A DNA stretch of 64,000 bases, from the NCBI GenBank assembly GCA_944325665.1, contig CALVAY010000001.1, positions 62,001-126,000 on the forward strand, in the 5' to 3' direction. Below are positions 55,189-63,859 of the stretch, one piece after another. Position 1 is the first letter of the stretch; each line of letters begins with the position of its first letter. The translations under genes and the position numbers were made by a program. Source of the stretch: Candidatus Gastranaerophilales bacterium. GTDB lineage: Bacteria > Cyanobacteriota > Vampirovibrionia > Gastranaerophilales > Gastranaerophilaceae. The notes under the pieces were generated by a model that worked only from the letters and a program-made list of their open reading frames with translations, did no database searches and was not told where the DNA came from.

Positions 55189-56124
55189 ATGAATAAGAAA
55201 ATTTTTGTAGCGGGTCATAGAGGTTTAGTCGGCGGAGCAATTTTAAGAGAGCTCCAAAGAAAAGGTTATACTAATTTTGCACTGAGAACCCACAGTGAGC
55301 TTGATTTAGAAGATACAAAAGCGGTTGATGAGTTTTTTAAAAGCGAAAGACCTGATTGGGTATTTTTAGCAGCTGCCAAAGTAGGCGGAATTTACGCTAA
55401 TAACACTTATCCCGTTGATTTTCTTTTGAACAATTTAAAAATTCAAAATAATATTTTTGAAAGTGCTTTTAAGTATAAAGTTTCAAAATTTATGTTTTTG
55501 GGTTCTTCCTGTATTTACCCAAAAAACGCTCCTCAGCCTATTAAAGAAGAATATCTTCTTTCTTCAAAACTTGAGCCTACAAATGAACCTTATGCTCTAG
55601 CTAAAATTTGCGGTATAAAACTTGCGAACGCTTATAACAGGCAGTACGGAACAAACTATATTTCAGTTATGCCCTGTAACTTATACGGCATAGGGGATAA
55701 TTATCATCCTGAAAATGCCCATGTTGTTCCTATGTTAATCAGAAGATTTCATGAAGCTAAAATGCGTGGCGATAAGACAGTCAGTGCTTGGGGAACGGGT
55801 ACACCTTTAAGAGAATTTTTATTTTCTGATGATTTAGCAAGCGCTTGTGTTTATTTAATGGAAAATAAAAACGCAGATGAAATTGGCGAATTTATAAACA
55901 TCGGCTCTGGCAAAGAAAGAACAATTAAAGAAATAGTTGAGCTTGTAAAGAAAACAGTCGGTTTTGAAGGTGAAGTCGTTTGGGATAAGACAAAACCGGA
56001 CGGTACGCCGAGAAAATTAATGGATGTTTCAAGGATAAACTCTCTTGGCTGGAAGGCACAAGTAGAGCTTGAAGAAGGTTTAAAAATTGCTTATAAGGAT
56101 TTCCTTGAAAGATATTCAGATTAA
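55189..56124 (+). CDS. fcl: GDP-L-fucose synthase
   Basis: A 311-residue SDR-type epimerase/reductase: NAD(P)-binding GHRGLVGGAILREL, AAAKVGGIYANNTYP, SSCIYPKNAPQPIKEE and the catalytic EPYALAK (Tyr-x-x-x-Lys). It converts GDP-4-keto-6-deoxymannose to GDP-L-fucose for surface polysaccharide. ATG 55189 is chosen because the Rossmann strand begins right after it; the frame extends 29 codons upstream without a signal. The partner dehydratase gmd is not in the window. Confidence 0.92.
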   Translation: MNKKIFVAGHRGLVGGAILRELQRKGYTNFALRTHSELDLEDTKAVDEFFKSERPDWVFLAAAKVGGIYANNTYPVDFLLNNLKIQNNIFESAFKYKVSKFMFLGSSCIYPKNAPQPIKEEYLLSSKLEPTNEPYALAKICGIKLANAYNRQYGTNYISVMPCNLYGIGDNYHPENAHVVPMLIRRFHEAKMRGDKTVSAWGTGTPLREFLFSDDLASACVYLMENKNADEIGEFINIGSGKERTIKEIVELVKKTVGFEGEVVWDKTKPDGTPRKLMDVSRINSLGWKAQVELEEGLKIAYKDFLERYSD

Positions 56125-56201
56125 GATTTTATAAATTTCTTTGACTAATCGCAAAAAAACGTAGATAATAAGCCATGAAGATTTTTTAAGGAGATTAGCC
56201 G

Positions 56202-57548
56202 ATGAACTACATTCCCGAACACGGAAAAACATTAACAAAAGACGAAATTAAACAGATTATCTGTGAAAACGACATCCATCTTATCAGACTTCAGTTTGTT
56301 GACATTAACGGGAATGTAAAAAATCTTTGCGTTCCGTCGTCTCAAATTGACAAAGTTTTAAACAATGAATGTATGCTTGACGGTTCTTCCATCAAAGGTT
56401 TCAGAAGCATTGAAACCTCAGATATGTATTTTTACCCTGACCTTGCAACATTTGCTGTATTACCTTGGAAAGATGCCGGAAATAAGAACGTAGCGAGAAT
56501 TATTTGCGATATTCATAACGCAGACGGTACACCCTTTGAAGGCTGCCCCAGATGCAACTTAAAAAGAGTTATTAAAGAAGCTCAAGATATGGGCTACACT
56601 TTAAATGCGGGTCCTGAGGCTGAGTTTTTCTTATTTAAGAGAGATGAAAAAGGTAAACCGACCCTTGAAACTCACGATGACGCTTATTATTATGATGTTG
56701 CACCTGATGATAAGGGTGAAGATATAAGAGCGCAAATGGTTGATGCACTTCAAAAAATGGGTTTTGAAATTGAAGCCAGCCACCACGAGGCAGCTCGAGG
56801 TCAGCATGAGATAGATTTTAAATATGCAGACGCTATTACAACAGCTGATAACGTTGTTACTTTTAAATATGCAGTAAAAGCTGTTGCAGATAAGCACAAT
56901 CTTCACGCTACCTTTATGCCCAAGCCGATTTTCGGTATTAACGGTTCAGGTATGCACTGCAACATTTCACTTTTTAAAGACGGTAAAAACGCTTTCTATG
57001 ATGAAAATGCGCCGTATCAACTATCGAGTGAAGCAATGTACACAATCGGTTCTATGATGCAAAACGTAAGTGCTTTTACTGCTGTTTGTAACCCCCTTGT
57101 TAACAGCTATAAAAGGCTTGTGCCGGGGTATGAAGCTCCTGTTTACATTGCTTGGTCATTAGCTAACCGTTCAGCTCTGATAAGAGTTCCTGCTAAGCGT
57201 GGAAATGCTACACGTGTTGAGCTTCGCTCACCTGATCCTACTTGCAACCCTTATCTTGTTTTTGCGGTACTTTTGACTTGTGCCATTGAAGGTATTAAAA
57301 ATAAAATTGAACCTCCAAAACAAATTGAAGATAATATTTACGATATGTCATCTCAGCAAAGGCTCGACAGAGGCATTTACTCTCTTCCGGGCAGCTTGAA
57401 TGAAGCTCTCTATTTGATGAAAAAGTCTGAACTTGTTAAAAAAGCTCTTGGCGAGCACATCTTTAATGAGTTTGTTTCATCAAAAGAAAAAGAATGGGAT
57501 AACTACCGTATTCGAGTAACAGATTGGGAATTAAGACATTACCTATAA
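56202..57548 (+). CDS. glnA: Glutamine synthetase type I (alpha type)
   Basis: A 448-residue GSI: LDGSSIKGFRSIETSDM, AGPEAEFFLF, EASHHEAARGQHEIDFKY, FGINGSGMHCNISL, KRLVPGYEAPVYIAWS and NATRVELRSPDP. The length and NIYDMSSQQR in place of the adenylylation-loop Tyr region indicate the alpha form, which is regulated by feedback rather than adenylylation. It fixes ammonium into glutamine. AAGGAG precedes the ATG. Confidence 0.96.
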   Translation: MNYIPEHGKTLTKDEIKQIICENDIHLIRLQFVDINGNVKNLCVPSSQIDKVLNNECMLDGSSIKGFRSIETSDMYFYPDLATFAVLPWKDAGNKNVARIICDIHNADGTPFEGCPRCNLKRVIKEAQDMGYTLNAGPEAEFFLFKRDEKGKPTLETHDDAYYYDVAPDDKGEDIRAQMVDALQKMGFEIEASHHEAARGQHEIDFKYADAITTADNVVTFKYAVKAVADKHNLHATFMPKPIFGINGSGMHCNISLFKDGKNAFYDENAPYQLSSEAMYTIGSMMQNVSAFTAVCNPLVNSYKRLVPGYEAPVYIAWSLANRSALIRVPAKRGNATRVELRSPDPTCNPYLVFAVLLTCAIEGIKNKIEPPKQIEDNIYDMSSQQRLDRGIYSLPGSLNEALYLMKKSELVKKALGEHIFNEFVSSKEKEWDNYRIRVTDWELRHYL

Positions 57549-57551
57549 TTA

Positions 57552-57574
57552 AAAGCCCCTTGATAAGGGGCTTT
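57552..57574. terminator. Bidirectional terminator
   Basis: AAAGCCCCTT/AAGGGGCTTT with a 3-nt loop between convergent stops, followed by AATTTTT on plus and AATTATAGG on minus. Confidence 0.8.
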
Positions 57575-57579
57575 AATTT

Positions 57580-58470
57580 TTAAAGTTTTATTATGTAATC
57601 GGCGTATAATTTTTTGGCATCAGAGAATTTTATATATTCTATTGCCTTATTTTTATCAAAGGATATTCTGTAGTCATTTTTTGTATAAAAACTTTTATTA
57701 TTTTCTGTCTGCAAGAAACTGCTTTCTGTAGCCGTTGAAATTGGAGTGTTAACATATTTGCCAATATATTCCTCAAAATCTTCATTTGAGTTGTATATAA
57801 AAGCTTCCTGCACACTTGTAAATCTTTCTGTAGAGTAACTATCAAGCATAACTTTAGCCGGTTTGTTGTTCTTGAATGCGTATATTTTGCCCTGACGGTT
57901 TGATTTTGGGGTTACTTCTACATCTTTTTCATATCGGTTTAGTTTACCGTTTGAAAATTTGTAAACTTCGTCTATCTTGGTATTATCATCCGATATTTTA
58001 ACACCAAGCATTACAGTGGCAGTTTTTTTCTTTTTGTCTATGGAGTATATATTTACCTCTCCTGTTTGTGTATCTGCTTCTCTTATGTATATTTTGCCAT
58101 CGGGCTTAAGTGAGGTTATTTTATATACATTGCCAAACAAATCACTTTCGTGTATCTCTGTTACTCCATTTTCTTTTTTTGGTGTAAAAACCGTGTTTTC
58201 AGGCGCATTTTTGATACCTGTGGGGTCATCAAGAATGTCTTGTATCTTTTTTTGGTATTTTTGTGAATGCGCTAAGATAGTTGAAGCTTGGACTTTTTCC
58301 TTTTCTGCGGCATCTTTTATTCTTGCTATATCTTGCTTGGCACTTTCTACTTGTTTTTGCGCTTCTATAATGTATTCTTTTGGAAGTGTTGTTTGTTTCT
58401 CGTCTTTTTGCGGTTTTTCAGCACCCCTAAATGTGTTTGTTTTATATAAACTTACTGGTGAAATCTTCAT
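57580..58470 (-). CDS. Lineage-specific protein with N-terminal TFRGA motif
   Basis: A 296-residue protein of unknown family. It starts MKISPVSLYKTNTFRGAEKP, with the [ST]F-x-x-A motif, followed by a Lys/Glu/Gln-rich coiled coil (about residues 30-80). A beta-rich domain of loose repeats follows (KPDGKIYIREADTQTGEVNIY, SNGKLNRYEK, RQGKIYAFKNNKPAKVML), resembling the C-terminal half of the protein at 51515-52828. There is no signal peptide or membrane helix. AAAGGA precedes the ATG. Separated from the ATP synthase operon by a terminator. Confidence 0.65.
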   Translation of the reverse strand: MKISPVSLYKTNTFRGAEKPQKDEKQTTLPKEYIIEAQKQVESAKQDIARIKDAAEKEKVQASTILAHSQKYQKKIQDILDDPTGIKNAPENTVFTPKKENGVTEIHESDLFGNVYKITSLKPDGKIYIREADTQTGEVNIYSIDKKKKTATVMLGVKISDDNTKIDEVYKFSNGKLNRYEKDVEVTPKSNRQGKIYAFKNNKPAKVMLDSYSTERFTSVQEAFIYNSNEDFEEYIGKYVNTPISTATESSFLQTENNKSFYTKNDYRISFDKNKAIEYIKFSDAKKLYADYIIKL

Positions 58471-58494
58471 TTTAATATCCTTTTTGCTAAAAAT

Positions 58495-58519
58495 TCAGGT
58501 GCTTATACAAAACACCTGA
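58495..58519 (-). terminator. Terminator of the ATP synthase operon
   Basis: TCAGGTG (58495-58501) pairs with CACCTGA (58513-58519), extended by A/T pairs; on the minus strand it continues ATTTTTAGC. Confidence 0.8.
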
Positions 58520-58541
58520 TTTTTTTTATTTGCAAATTATT

Positions 58542-59513
58542 TTATTTTAAAGCGTCTGCTCCCGATACAACCTCGTTTAGCTCTTGGGTAATTTGGGCCT
58601 GACGAGCCTTGTTGTAATCTATTGTCAAAACTCTTATCATTTCCTGCGCGTTATTTGTAGCGGCACTCATAGCAGTCATTCTTGAGGCAAGCTCTGACGC
58701 CTGTGCTTCTAAAAATGCTTGGAAAATAATGTTTGTTATATACATCGGAACGATTTTTTGTAAAACAGAGTACAAATCAGGCATAAAATCGCTTAAGGGG
58801 CATATTTTATGCTTGCTCTCAATGTGTTCCACCTTGTGCTCTTCATCGAACTCTTTTTTGTGAAAGGCTTTTATTTCTTCTTCCCTTACAACAGGCAAAA
58901 GTGTCCATTTTTCAACCTTATAGGTCATCATATTAACATAGCGTGTTGTAATGAGCTCAATTGAATCTATTTCCTTATTTACAAATTCCTTGGCTAAGTC
59001 TTGCGCTAAAATTAGCGAATTTGTAGAATCGGGGTCATCCATAATGCTTGTATAGACCTCTTTGATTTCAAAATCAAGATTTCTTTTGGCATTATTTAAT
59101 GCGGGATATGCCTTTTGACCAGCAAGGTAGAGTTTTACCTTTTTACCTTCATCGAGTGCCTTTTTTATCTCATTTATGGTGTATCTTACGATGTTTGCAC
59201 TGTATGCACCTGCAAGACCTTTGTTTGAGGACATAACAACAAAACCGACTGTTTTAATCTCTCTTTTTTCAAGAAGTTTTGGGTAGTTTTCAATCTCTTG
59301 TTTTACTTTAATGTTTTCAAGGGTTTCACTGCCCAAAGACTCAAAGACTTTTGAGAACATTTTATACAGTTCAAAAGTAAACGGACGAGACATTTTAACG
59401 GCATTTTCGGCTTTTTTGACTTTTGCTGCCGCAACCATTTTCATTGCTCTTGTTATCTTTTGAGTGTTTTGAATACTTGTTATTCTGTCTTTTATGTTTC
59501 TTAAATTAGCCAT
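58542..59513 (-). CDS. atpG: ATP synthase gamma subunit
   Basis: A 323-residue central-stalk subunit: MANLRNIKDRITSIQNTQKI, TRAMKMVAAAKVKKAE, and the C-terminal ELASRMTAMSAATNNAQEMI..LTIDYNKARQAQITQEL. It rotates within the alpha3beta3 head. It is the last gene of the operon; beta and epsilon genes, which usually follow in most bacteria, are absent. Confidence 0.96.
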   Translation of the reverse strand: MANLRNIKDRITSIQNTQKITRAMKMVAAAKVKKAENAVKMSRPFTFELYKMFSKVFESLGSETLENIKVKQEIENYPKLLEKREIKTVGFVVMSSNKGLAGAYSANIVRYTINEIKKALDEGKKVKLYLAGQKAYPALNNAKRNLDFEIKEVYTSIMDDPDSTNSLILAQDLAKEFVNKEIDSIELITTRYVNMMTYKVEKWTLLPVVREEEIKAFHKKEFDEEHKVEHIESKHKICPLSDFMPDLYSVLQKIVPMYITNIIFQAFLEAQASELASRMTAMSAATNNAQEMIRVLTIDYNKARQAQITQELNEVVSGADALK

Positions 59514-59514
59514 T

Positions 59515-61038
59515 TTAATCCTTTTTAAAGATATTTTCTTTAAAGTTTTTAAGCTGATTTCTCAAATCTTCTTTGTCTTTATCATCAAGTGCTGCGCCGT
59601 TGTTCAACTTTTCTTCCAACTCTTGCATATTTGAGCAGAAGTAATCAAACCATTGGTCTTTAAAGGTTGCTACAAATTTATTTTCAACATCATCCAAGAA
59701 GCCTTCGTTGCCTGCAAAAAGGATTGTAACCTGTTTTGCAACACTAAGAGGTTTGTATTGAGGCTGAATAAGAATTTGAGTAAGCTTTTCACCCTTTAAA
59801 AGCTGTTTTCGTGTAGAGGGGTCAAGGTCTGATGCAAACTGTGCAAAAGCTGCAAGTTCTCTGTATTGTGCAAGGTCAAGACGTAATTGCCCTGCAACTT
59901 GTTTAATAGCTTTAGTTTGAGCTGCACCACCTACACGAGAAACGGAAATACCTGCGTTAATTGCGGGTCTTTGACCTGAATTGAAAAGGTTTGACTCAAG
60001 GAAAATTTGACCGTCCGTAATTGAAATTACGTTTGTCGGAATGTACGCTGATACGTCCCCTGCTTGTGTTTCGATAATCGGAAGTGCTGTAATTGAGCCG
60101 CCGCCAAGTTCATCAGACAGTTTACAAGCTCTTTCCAATAGTCTTGAGTGCAAATAGAAAACATCACCCGGGTATGCTTCACGTCCCGGAGGTCTTCTTA
60201 GAAGCAAACTCATTGCACGGTAAGCTTGAGCGTGCTTTGTTAAATCGTCATAAACTATTAAGACGTGCTTGCCTTGTTCTAAAAATTCTTCGCCTATTGC
60301 GCAGCCTGCAAAGGGTGCGATGTACTGCAAGGGCGCACTTTCGTTCGCGCTTGCACTTACGATTATTGAATAATCCATTGCACCGTTTTCTTCAAGAGTT
60401 TTTGCTAACTGTGCAACGGTTGAAGTTTTTTGTCCGATTGCAACATAGATACATATTACATCTTGACCCTTTTGGTTCAAAATTGTATCGATTGCAATTG
60501 CTGTTTTTCCTGTTTGTCTGTCTCCGATAATTAATTCCCTTTGACCTCTTCCGATAGGTGTTAAAGCGTCAATTGCAGTTAAACCTGTTTGAAGGGGCTG
60601 ATGTACGGATTTTCTTGTAATAATCCCGGGGGCAACACGCTCGATTGGACGTGTTTTCGAGCTTTCTATATCGCCCTTGCCGTCAAGGGGTTTACCTGTC
60701 GGGTCAATAATTCTTCCTATAAGACCTTCACCAACGGGAACAGATGCGATTTTGCCCGTTGATTTAACTTGCATACCTTCTTTGATTTTTGTATATTCAC
60801 CCAAAATTACGACACCGACATTATCTTCTTCAAGGTTCAAGGTAATACCCAAAGTTCCTTCTCCGTCTTGAAACTCGACAAGTTCGGATGCCATAACGTT
60901 TTTAAGTCCGTAAATTCTTGAGATACCGTCTGAAATTTCAAGAACAGTACCTGTGTTTACAACTTCGCTTACGCTGTCGAAGTTTTTAATTTTTTCCCGA
61001 ATTATTGAACTAATCTCATCAGGTTTAATTGCTACCAT
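59515..61038 (-). CDS. atpA: ATP synthase alpha subunit
   Basis: A 507-residue F1 alpha subunit: GIVQ-like start replaced by [21 protein letters not shown]-loop [35 protein letters not shown] and the arginine-finger region [13 protein letters not shown]. Non-catalytic nucleotide-binding subunit. Starts 12 nt after atpH. Confidence 0.97.
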   Translation of the reverse strand: MVAIKPDEISSIIREKIKNFDSVSEVVNTGTVLEISDGISRIYGLKNVMASELVEFQDGEGTLGITLNLEEDNVGVVILGEYTKIKEGMQVKSTGKIASVPVGEGLIGRIIDPTGKPLDGKGDIESSKTRPIERVAPGIITRKSVHQPLQTGLTAIDALTPIGRGQRELIIGDRQTGKTAIAIDTILNQKGQDVICIYVAIGQKTSTVAQLAKTLEENGAMDYSIIVSASANESAPLQYIAPFAGCAIGEEFLEQGKHVLIVYDDLTKHAQAYRAMSLLLRRPPGREAYPGDVFYLHSRLLERACKLSDELGGGSITALPIIETQAGDVSAYIPTNVISITDGQIFLESNLFNSGQRPAINAGISVSRVGGAAQTKAIKQVAGQLRLDLAQYRELAAFAQFASDLDPSTRKQLLKGEKLTQILIQPQYKPLSVAKQVTILFAGNEGFLDDVENKFVATFKDQWFDYFCSNMQELEEKLNNGAALDDKDKEDLRNQLKNFKENIFKKD

Positions 61039-61050
61039 ATCTTTTCCTCT

Positions 61051-61599
61051 TTATTTAATTATTGCTTTTTTGATTTTTTCAAATTTATTTTTTAACGAAC
61101 TGTCAAAAACATCATCGCCAATTTTATAAATAAGTCCTGCTATGATTGACTTATCGGTTTTGTAGTTAACAATGACATCTTTATTCAGTTTTTCTTTTAA
61201 TTTGTTTTCAATCTGATTTTTAAACTCATCCTCTAGTGTAACTGCTGATGTTACTTCGGCTTTTACGATGTTGTTTAACTTATCTAAAAGGTTGTTATAA
61301 ATTCTTATAATTTCTAAAATCAGCTCAAATCGGCCTTCTTTTACAAGCAATTTTAAAAAGTTCATAATTAACGTATCTGTATCAGCCTTAAACACTTCCC
61401 CGATAATTTCTTCCTTTTGATTAATTGAAATAACAGGGTTTTTAAGTACTTCAAACAGTTCGTTTGAACTTTGTAAAATTTCTTTTATGTTTTCAAGATT
61501 TTTGCAAATAACAAGATTGGATAGCTCCGTAGTTTTATCCAATTCAAGAAGCGATTTTGCGTATCTTAAGGCTATGAGTTGATTTTCGCTGCTATTCAT
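61051..61599 (-). CDS. atpH: ATP synthase delta subunit
   Basis: A 182-residue peripheral-stalk subunit: ALRYAKSLLEL at the N-terminus, FLKLLVKEGRFELILEI in the middle, and the C-terminal segment KSIIAGLIYKIGDDVFDSSLKNKFEKI typical of delta/OSCP. It overlaps atpF by 8 bp. Confidence 0.92.
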   Translation of the reverse strand: MNSSENQLIALRYAKSLLELDKTTELSNLVICKNLENIKEILQSSNELFEVLKNPVISINQKEEIIGEVFKADTDTLIMNFLKLLVKEGRFELILEIIRIYNNLLDKLNNIVKAEVTSAVTLEDEFKNQIENKLKEKLNKDVIVNYKTDKSIIAGLIYKIGDDVFDSSLKNKFEKIKKAIIK

Positions 61600-62095
61600 T
61601 TATTTTCAACCCTTCGAGTTCTTCAATACTTTTTTTGATAAGTTCGTTGTGATAATTTGGATTGTTCTCAAGCGTTTTGATTAGGTGTTCTTTTGCAAGC
61701 TCAAGCGAGGCTAAAGCAGTTTTTTCTTTGAGTTTTAGGGCAGTTTTTTTGTCCTCTTTCTCAAGTGCTTTTTTTGAATTGGTTTCAATATTTTCAACTT
61801 GCTTGTTGGCTTCATAAAGTATTTTTTCGCCCATATTTTTGGCATTAATTTCAGCCGTGTCGAATATTTTTTTAATATCCTGAGCAATGTTTTTAACTTC
61901 ATCAAGCGCTAAATTAAGTTTAGTTTGGGATTCTTCTTTTGCTTTTGTGGAATTATTTACGCTTTCTTCCACCTTTTTTTGTGCGCCTTCAAGCTTGCTT
62001 TTGACATTTAGGAACTTAATAAGCAATATGATTAAAAAAAGCAAAATTGCAAAGTTAAAAGTATTTGATTTTACAATTAATGTCCATATTTCCAT
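61592..62095 (-). CDS. atpF: ATP synthase b subunit
   Basis: A 167-residue protein with one N-terminal membrane helix (FNFAILLFLIILLIKFL) and a long charged coiled coil. It forms the stator stalk with b' and delta. It lies between b' and delta, the cyanobacterial gene order. Confidence 0.9.
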   Translation of the reverse strand: MEIWTLIVKSNTFNFAILLFLIILLIKFLNVKSKLEGAQKKVEESVNNSTKAKEESQTKLNLALDEVKNIAQDIKKIFDTAEINAKNMGEKILYEANKQVENIETNSKKALEKEDKKTALKLKEKTALASLELAKEHLIKTLENNPNYHNELIKKSIEELEGLKINE

Positions 62096-62101
62096 AAGTT
62101 A

Positions 62102-62572
62102 TTATTCCTGCATAATCTTATCTACAAGCTCGGAATTTTCCCCTGAAACTTTTTGTTCGCACTGAATAAATTTATCGCAGATAAGCTGAGCTAAATTACT
62201 TACTTCGCCCTTAAGCTCACTGGACGCTTCTTTTGCTTCATCCAAATTTTGAAGTCTTTTTTGCTCAAGCTCTTCCTTTGCTTTTATTTTAGCACTTTTG
62301 GTCATCTCCTCTTTTTTAAGATTTAATTCCCCGATTTTTTTATCAATGCTGTCCTTAGCTTCAATGTGTGCTTGATTTAGCTTGTTTTGTTTGTCGTCGA
62401 GAACGGATTTTGCCTTCTCGTCGTTGTTTTTTGCTTCATTATAGTTTTCATCAATAAAATTTTTACGCTTTTGAATTATCTCACAAATCGGCTTGTATAA
62501 AATAGCGTTCATTATGAGAGTAAAAAGTATAAAACTTATAAATGCAACTATGAATGTAGCGTTAAATTCCAT
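62102..62572 (-). CDS. atpF': ATP synthase b' subunit
   Basis: A 156-residue second b-type subunit: N-terminal helix FNATFIVAFISFILFTLIMNAIL, then YKPICEIIQKRKNFIDENYNEAK and a coiled coil. Two different b-type genes are typical of cyanobacteria, chloroplasts and some other phototrophs. It lies directly after the c-subunit gene. Confidence 0.9.
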   Translation of the reverse strand: MEFNATFIVAFISFILFTLIMNAILYKPICEIIQKRKNFIDENYNEAKNNDEKAKSVLDDKQNKLNQAHIEAKDSIDKKIGELNLKKEEMTKSAKIKAKEELEQKRLQNLDEAKEASSELKGEVSNLAQLICDKFIQCEQKVSGENSELVDKIMQE

Positions 62573-62588
62573 TTTTATGTCCTTTTAA

Positions 62589-62834
62589 TTAGCCGATTAG
62601 CTGCAATGCGATAAATAAAGCATAAATTGCTGTTGCTTCAGCAAGACCTAAGCCGATGATGAAGTTGATGAAAGCTTTACCTGCGATTTCAGGTTGTCTT
62701 GCCATAGATTCAAGCATACCTTTTGTTGCAATACCGATACCGATACCGCCGCCGATTGCACCAAAGCCGATTGCAATACCTGCACCCAATTTGCTAAATG
62801 CTGCAACTTCTGTTGCTAATTGTTCTACTGCCAT
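62589..62834 (-). CDS. atpE: ATP synthase c subunit
   Basis: An 81-residue two-helix proteolipid: GAGIAIGFGAIGGGIGIGIA, the loop ARQPEIAGK, and LGLAEATAIYALFIAL with the ion-binding Glu. Compared with the Na+-type c subunit of Ilyobacter, the Gln of helix 1 is Ile and the Ser after the Glu is Ala, so proton coupling is more likely. GGAGAATAC precedes the ATG. Confidence 0.96.
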   Translation of the reverse strand: MAVEQLATEVAAFSKLGAGIAIGFGAIGGGIGIGIATKGMLESMARQPEIAGKAFINFIIGLGLAEATAIYALFIALQLIG

Positions 62835-62846
62835 AGTATTCTCCTT

Positions 62847-63530
62847 TTATTCTTCTTTATTTATAGCTAATGCAATGTAAGTTGTCGAAAGCAGTGTGAA
62901 TACCAATGCCTGTATTAAGGCAACGAAAATTTCAAATGCCATAAACGGCAGCGGCACAAAGTATGCACACATACTTGCAAAGGTAAAGACTAAAATTTCA
63001 CCTGCTAAAATGTTTGCAAAAAGTCGGAGCGCAAGTGAAAAAGGTCTTACAAATAATTCTAATAAGTCAACAAGAGCAATCATAATCCCGTCAACTTTAA
63101 AGTTGTGTATAAAGAATTTAAAGCCTTTTGCTTTAATTCCGTAGAAAATATAATAAATAGAAACTACAATTGCCATTGCAGCTGTCATATTTATATCGTT
63201 ATTAGGTGAGGCAAGTTCTCCCTGATGAAGGTGTATAAGTCTCCAAGGCAACTGCCCGATTAAGTTAGCGGTTAGAATAAACATAAATAACGTAAGTAAG
63301 AGAGGTAAGTGTTTTTTTGCTTCTTTTTCACCCATATTTGAAGTTGCTATGTCTGAAAAATAATTTACTATACCTTCAAATACTAACTGTATTTTACTTG
63401 GAACAAGCGAAAGCTTTCTTGTGGCAATAAAAGCGATGATAATTAAAAGTGCCATTGTAAGCCACATTGTAATTATCGTGTCTAAATTTACGCTCATCCC
63501 CAAAATTTGGGCGCTTAAATGCTCTCCCAT
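62847..63530 (-). CDS. atpB: ATP synthase a subunit
   Basis: A 227-residue membrane subunit with the essential Arg in RPFSLALRLFANILAGEIL. It has five or six helices and ends with FVALIQALVFTLLSTTYIALAI. It forms the proton half-channels with the c ring. AAAGGA precedes the ATG. First gene of the operon; no atpI is seen before it. Confidence 0.95.
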   Translation of the reverse strand: MGEHLSAQILGMSVNLDTIITMWLTMALLIIIAFIATRKLSLVPSKIQLVFEGIVNYFSDIATSNMGEKEAKKHLPLLLTLFMFILTANLIGQLPWRLIHLHQGELASPNNDINMTAAMAIVVSIYYIFYGIKAKGFKFFIHNFKVDGIMIALVDLLELFVRPFSLALRLFANILAGEILVFTFASMCAYFVPLPFMAFEIFVALIQALVFTLLSTTYIALAINKEE

Positions 63531-63611
63531 TTTTTTGTCCTTTGTATTCTAATTCTTTTCAAGTCAATAATACACGCATATTTTCATTTTGTTTTGGTCT
63601 AAACGTATGAA

Positions 63612-63641
63612 ATTATACAAAAAAATCCTTACACTTTTCAA
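63612..63641 (-). promoter_or_regulatory. Promoter of the ATP synthase operon
   Basis: On the minus strand TTGAAA (63641-63636), 18-bp spacer, TATAAT (63617-63612). The predicted 5' leader is ~75 nt. The 329-bp region 63531-63859 otherwise holds only a doubtful 50-codon frame. Confidence 0.6.
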
Positions 63642-63859
63642 AAGTAGGATTGACAAAGTTGAAGTATTTATTTTTTCAATGTTTAAAACAATTTTTAAAT
63701 CTTTAGGTCTAAATCTTTCTATCCACCCCAAATGCCCTAAAATTAAACCTTTTAATTGATGAATAAATACATTTCGGGGGGTATATTCAATAGTGTGGGA
63801 GATAAAAAAATAACCCGTTAAGTGTAATTTTTAATGATTAGAGATATTCGGAGGAGAAA

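Noticed and set aside
63607-63759. A 50-codon open frame (starting MKLYKKILTLFKS) between atpB and the last gene
   Set aside because: No ribosome-binding site, it lies on top of the ATP synthase promoter, and such frames are common in AT-rich DNA.
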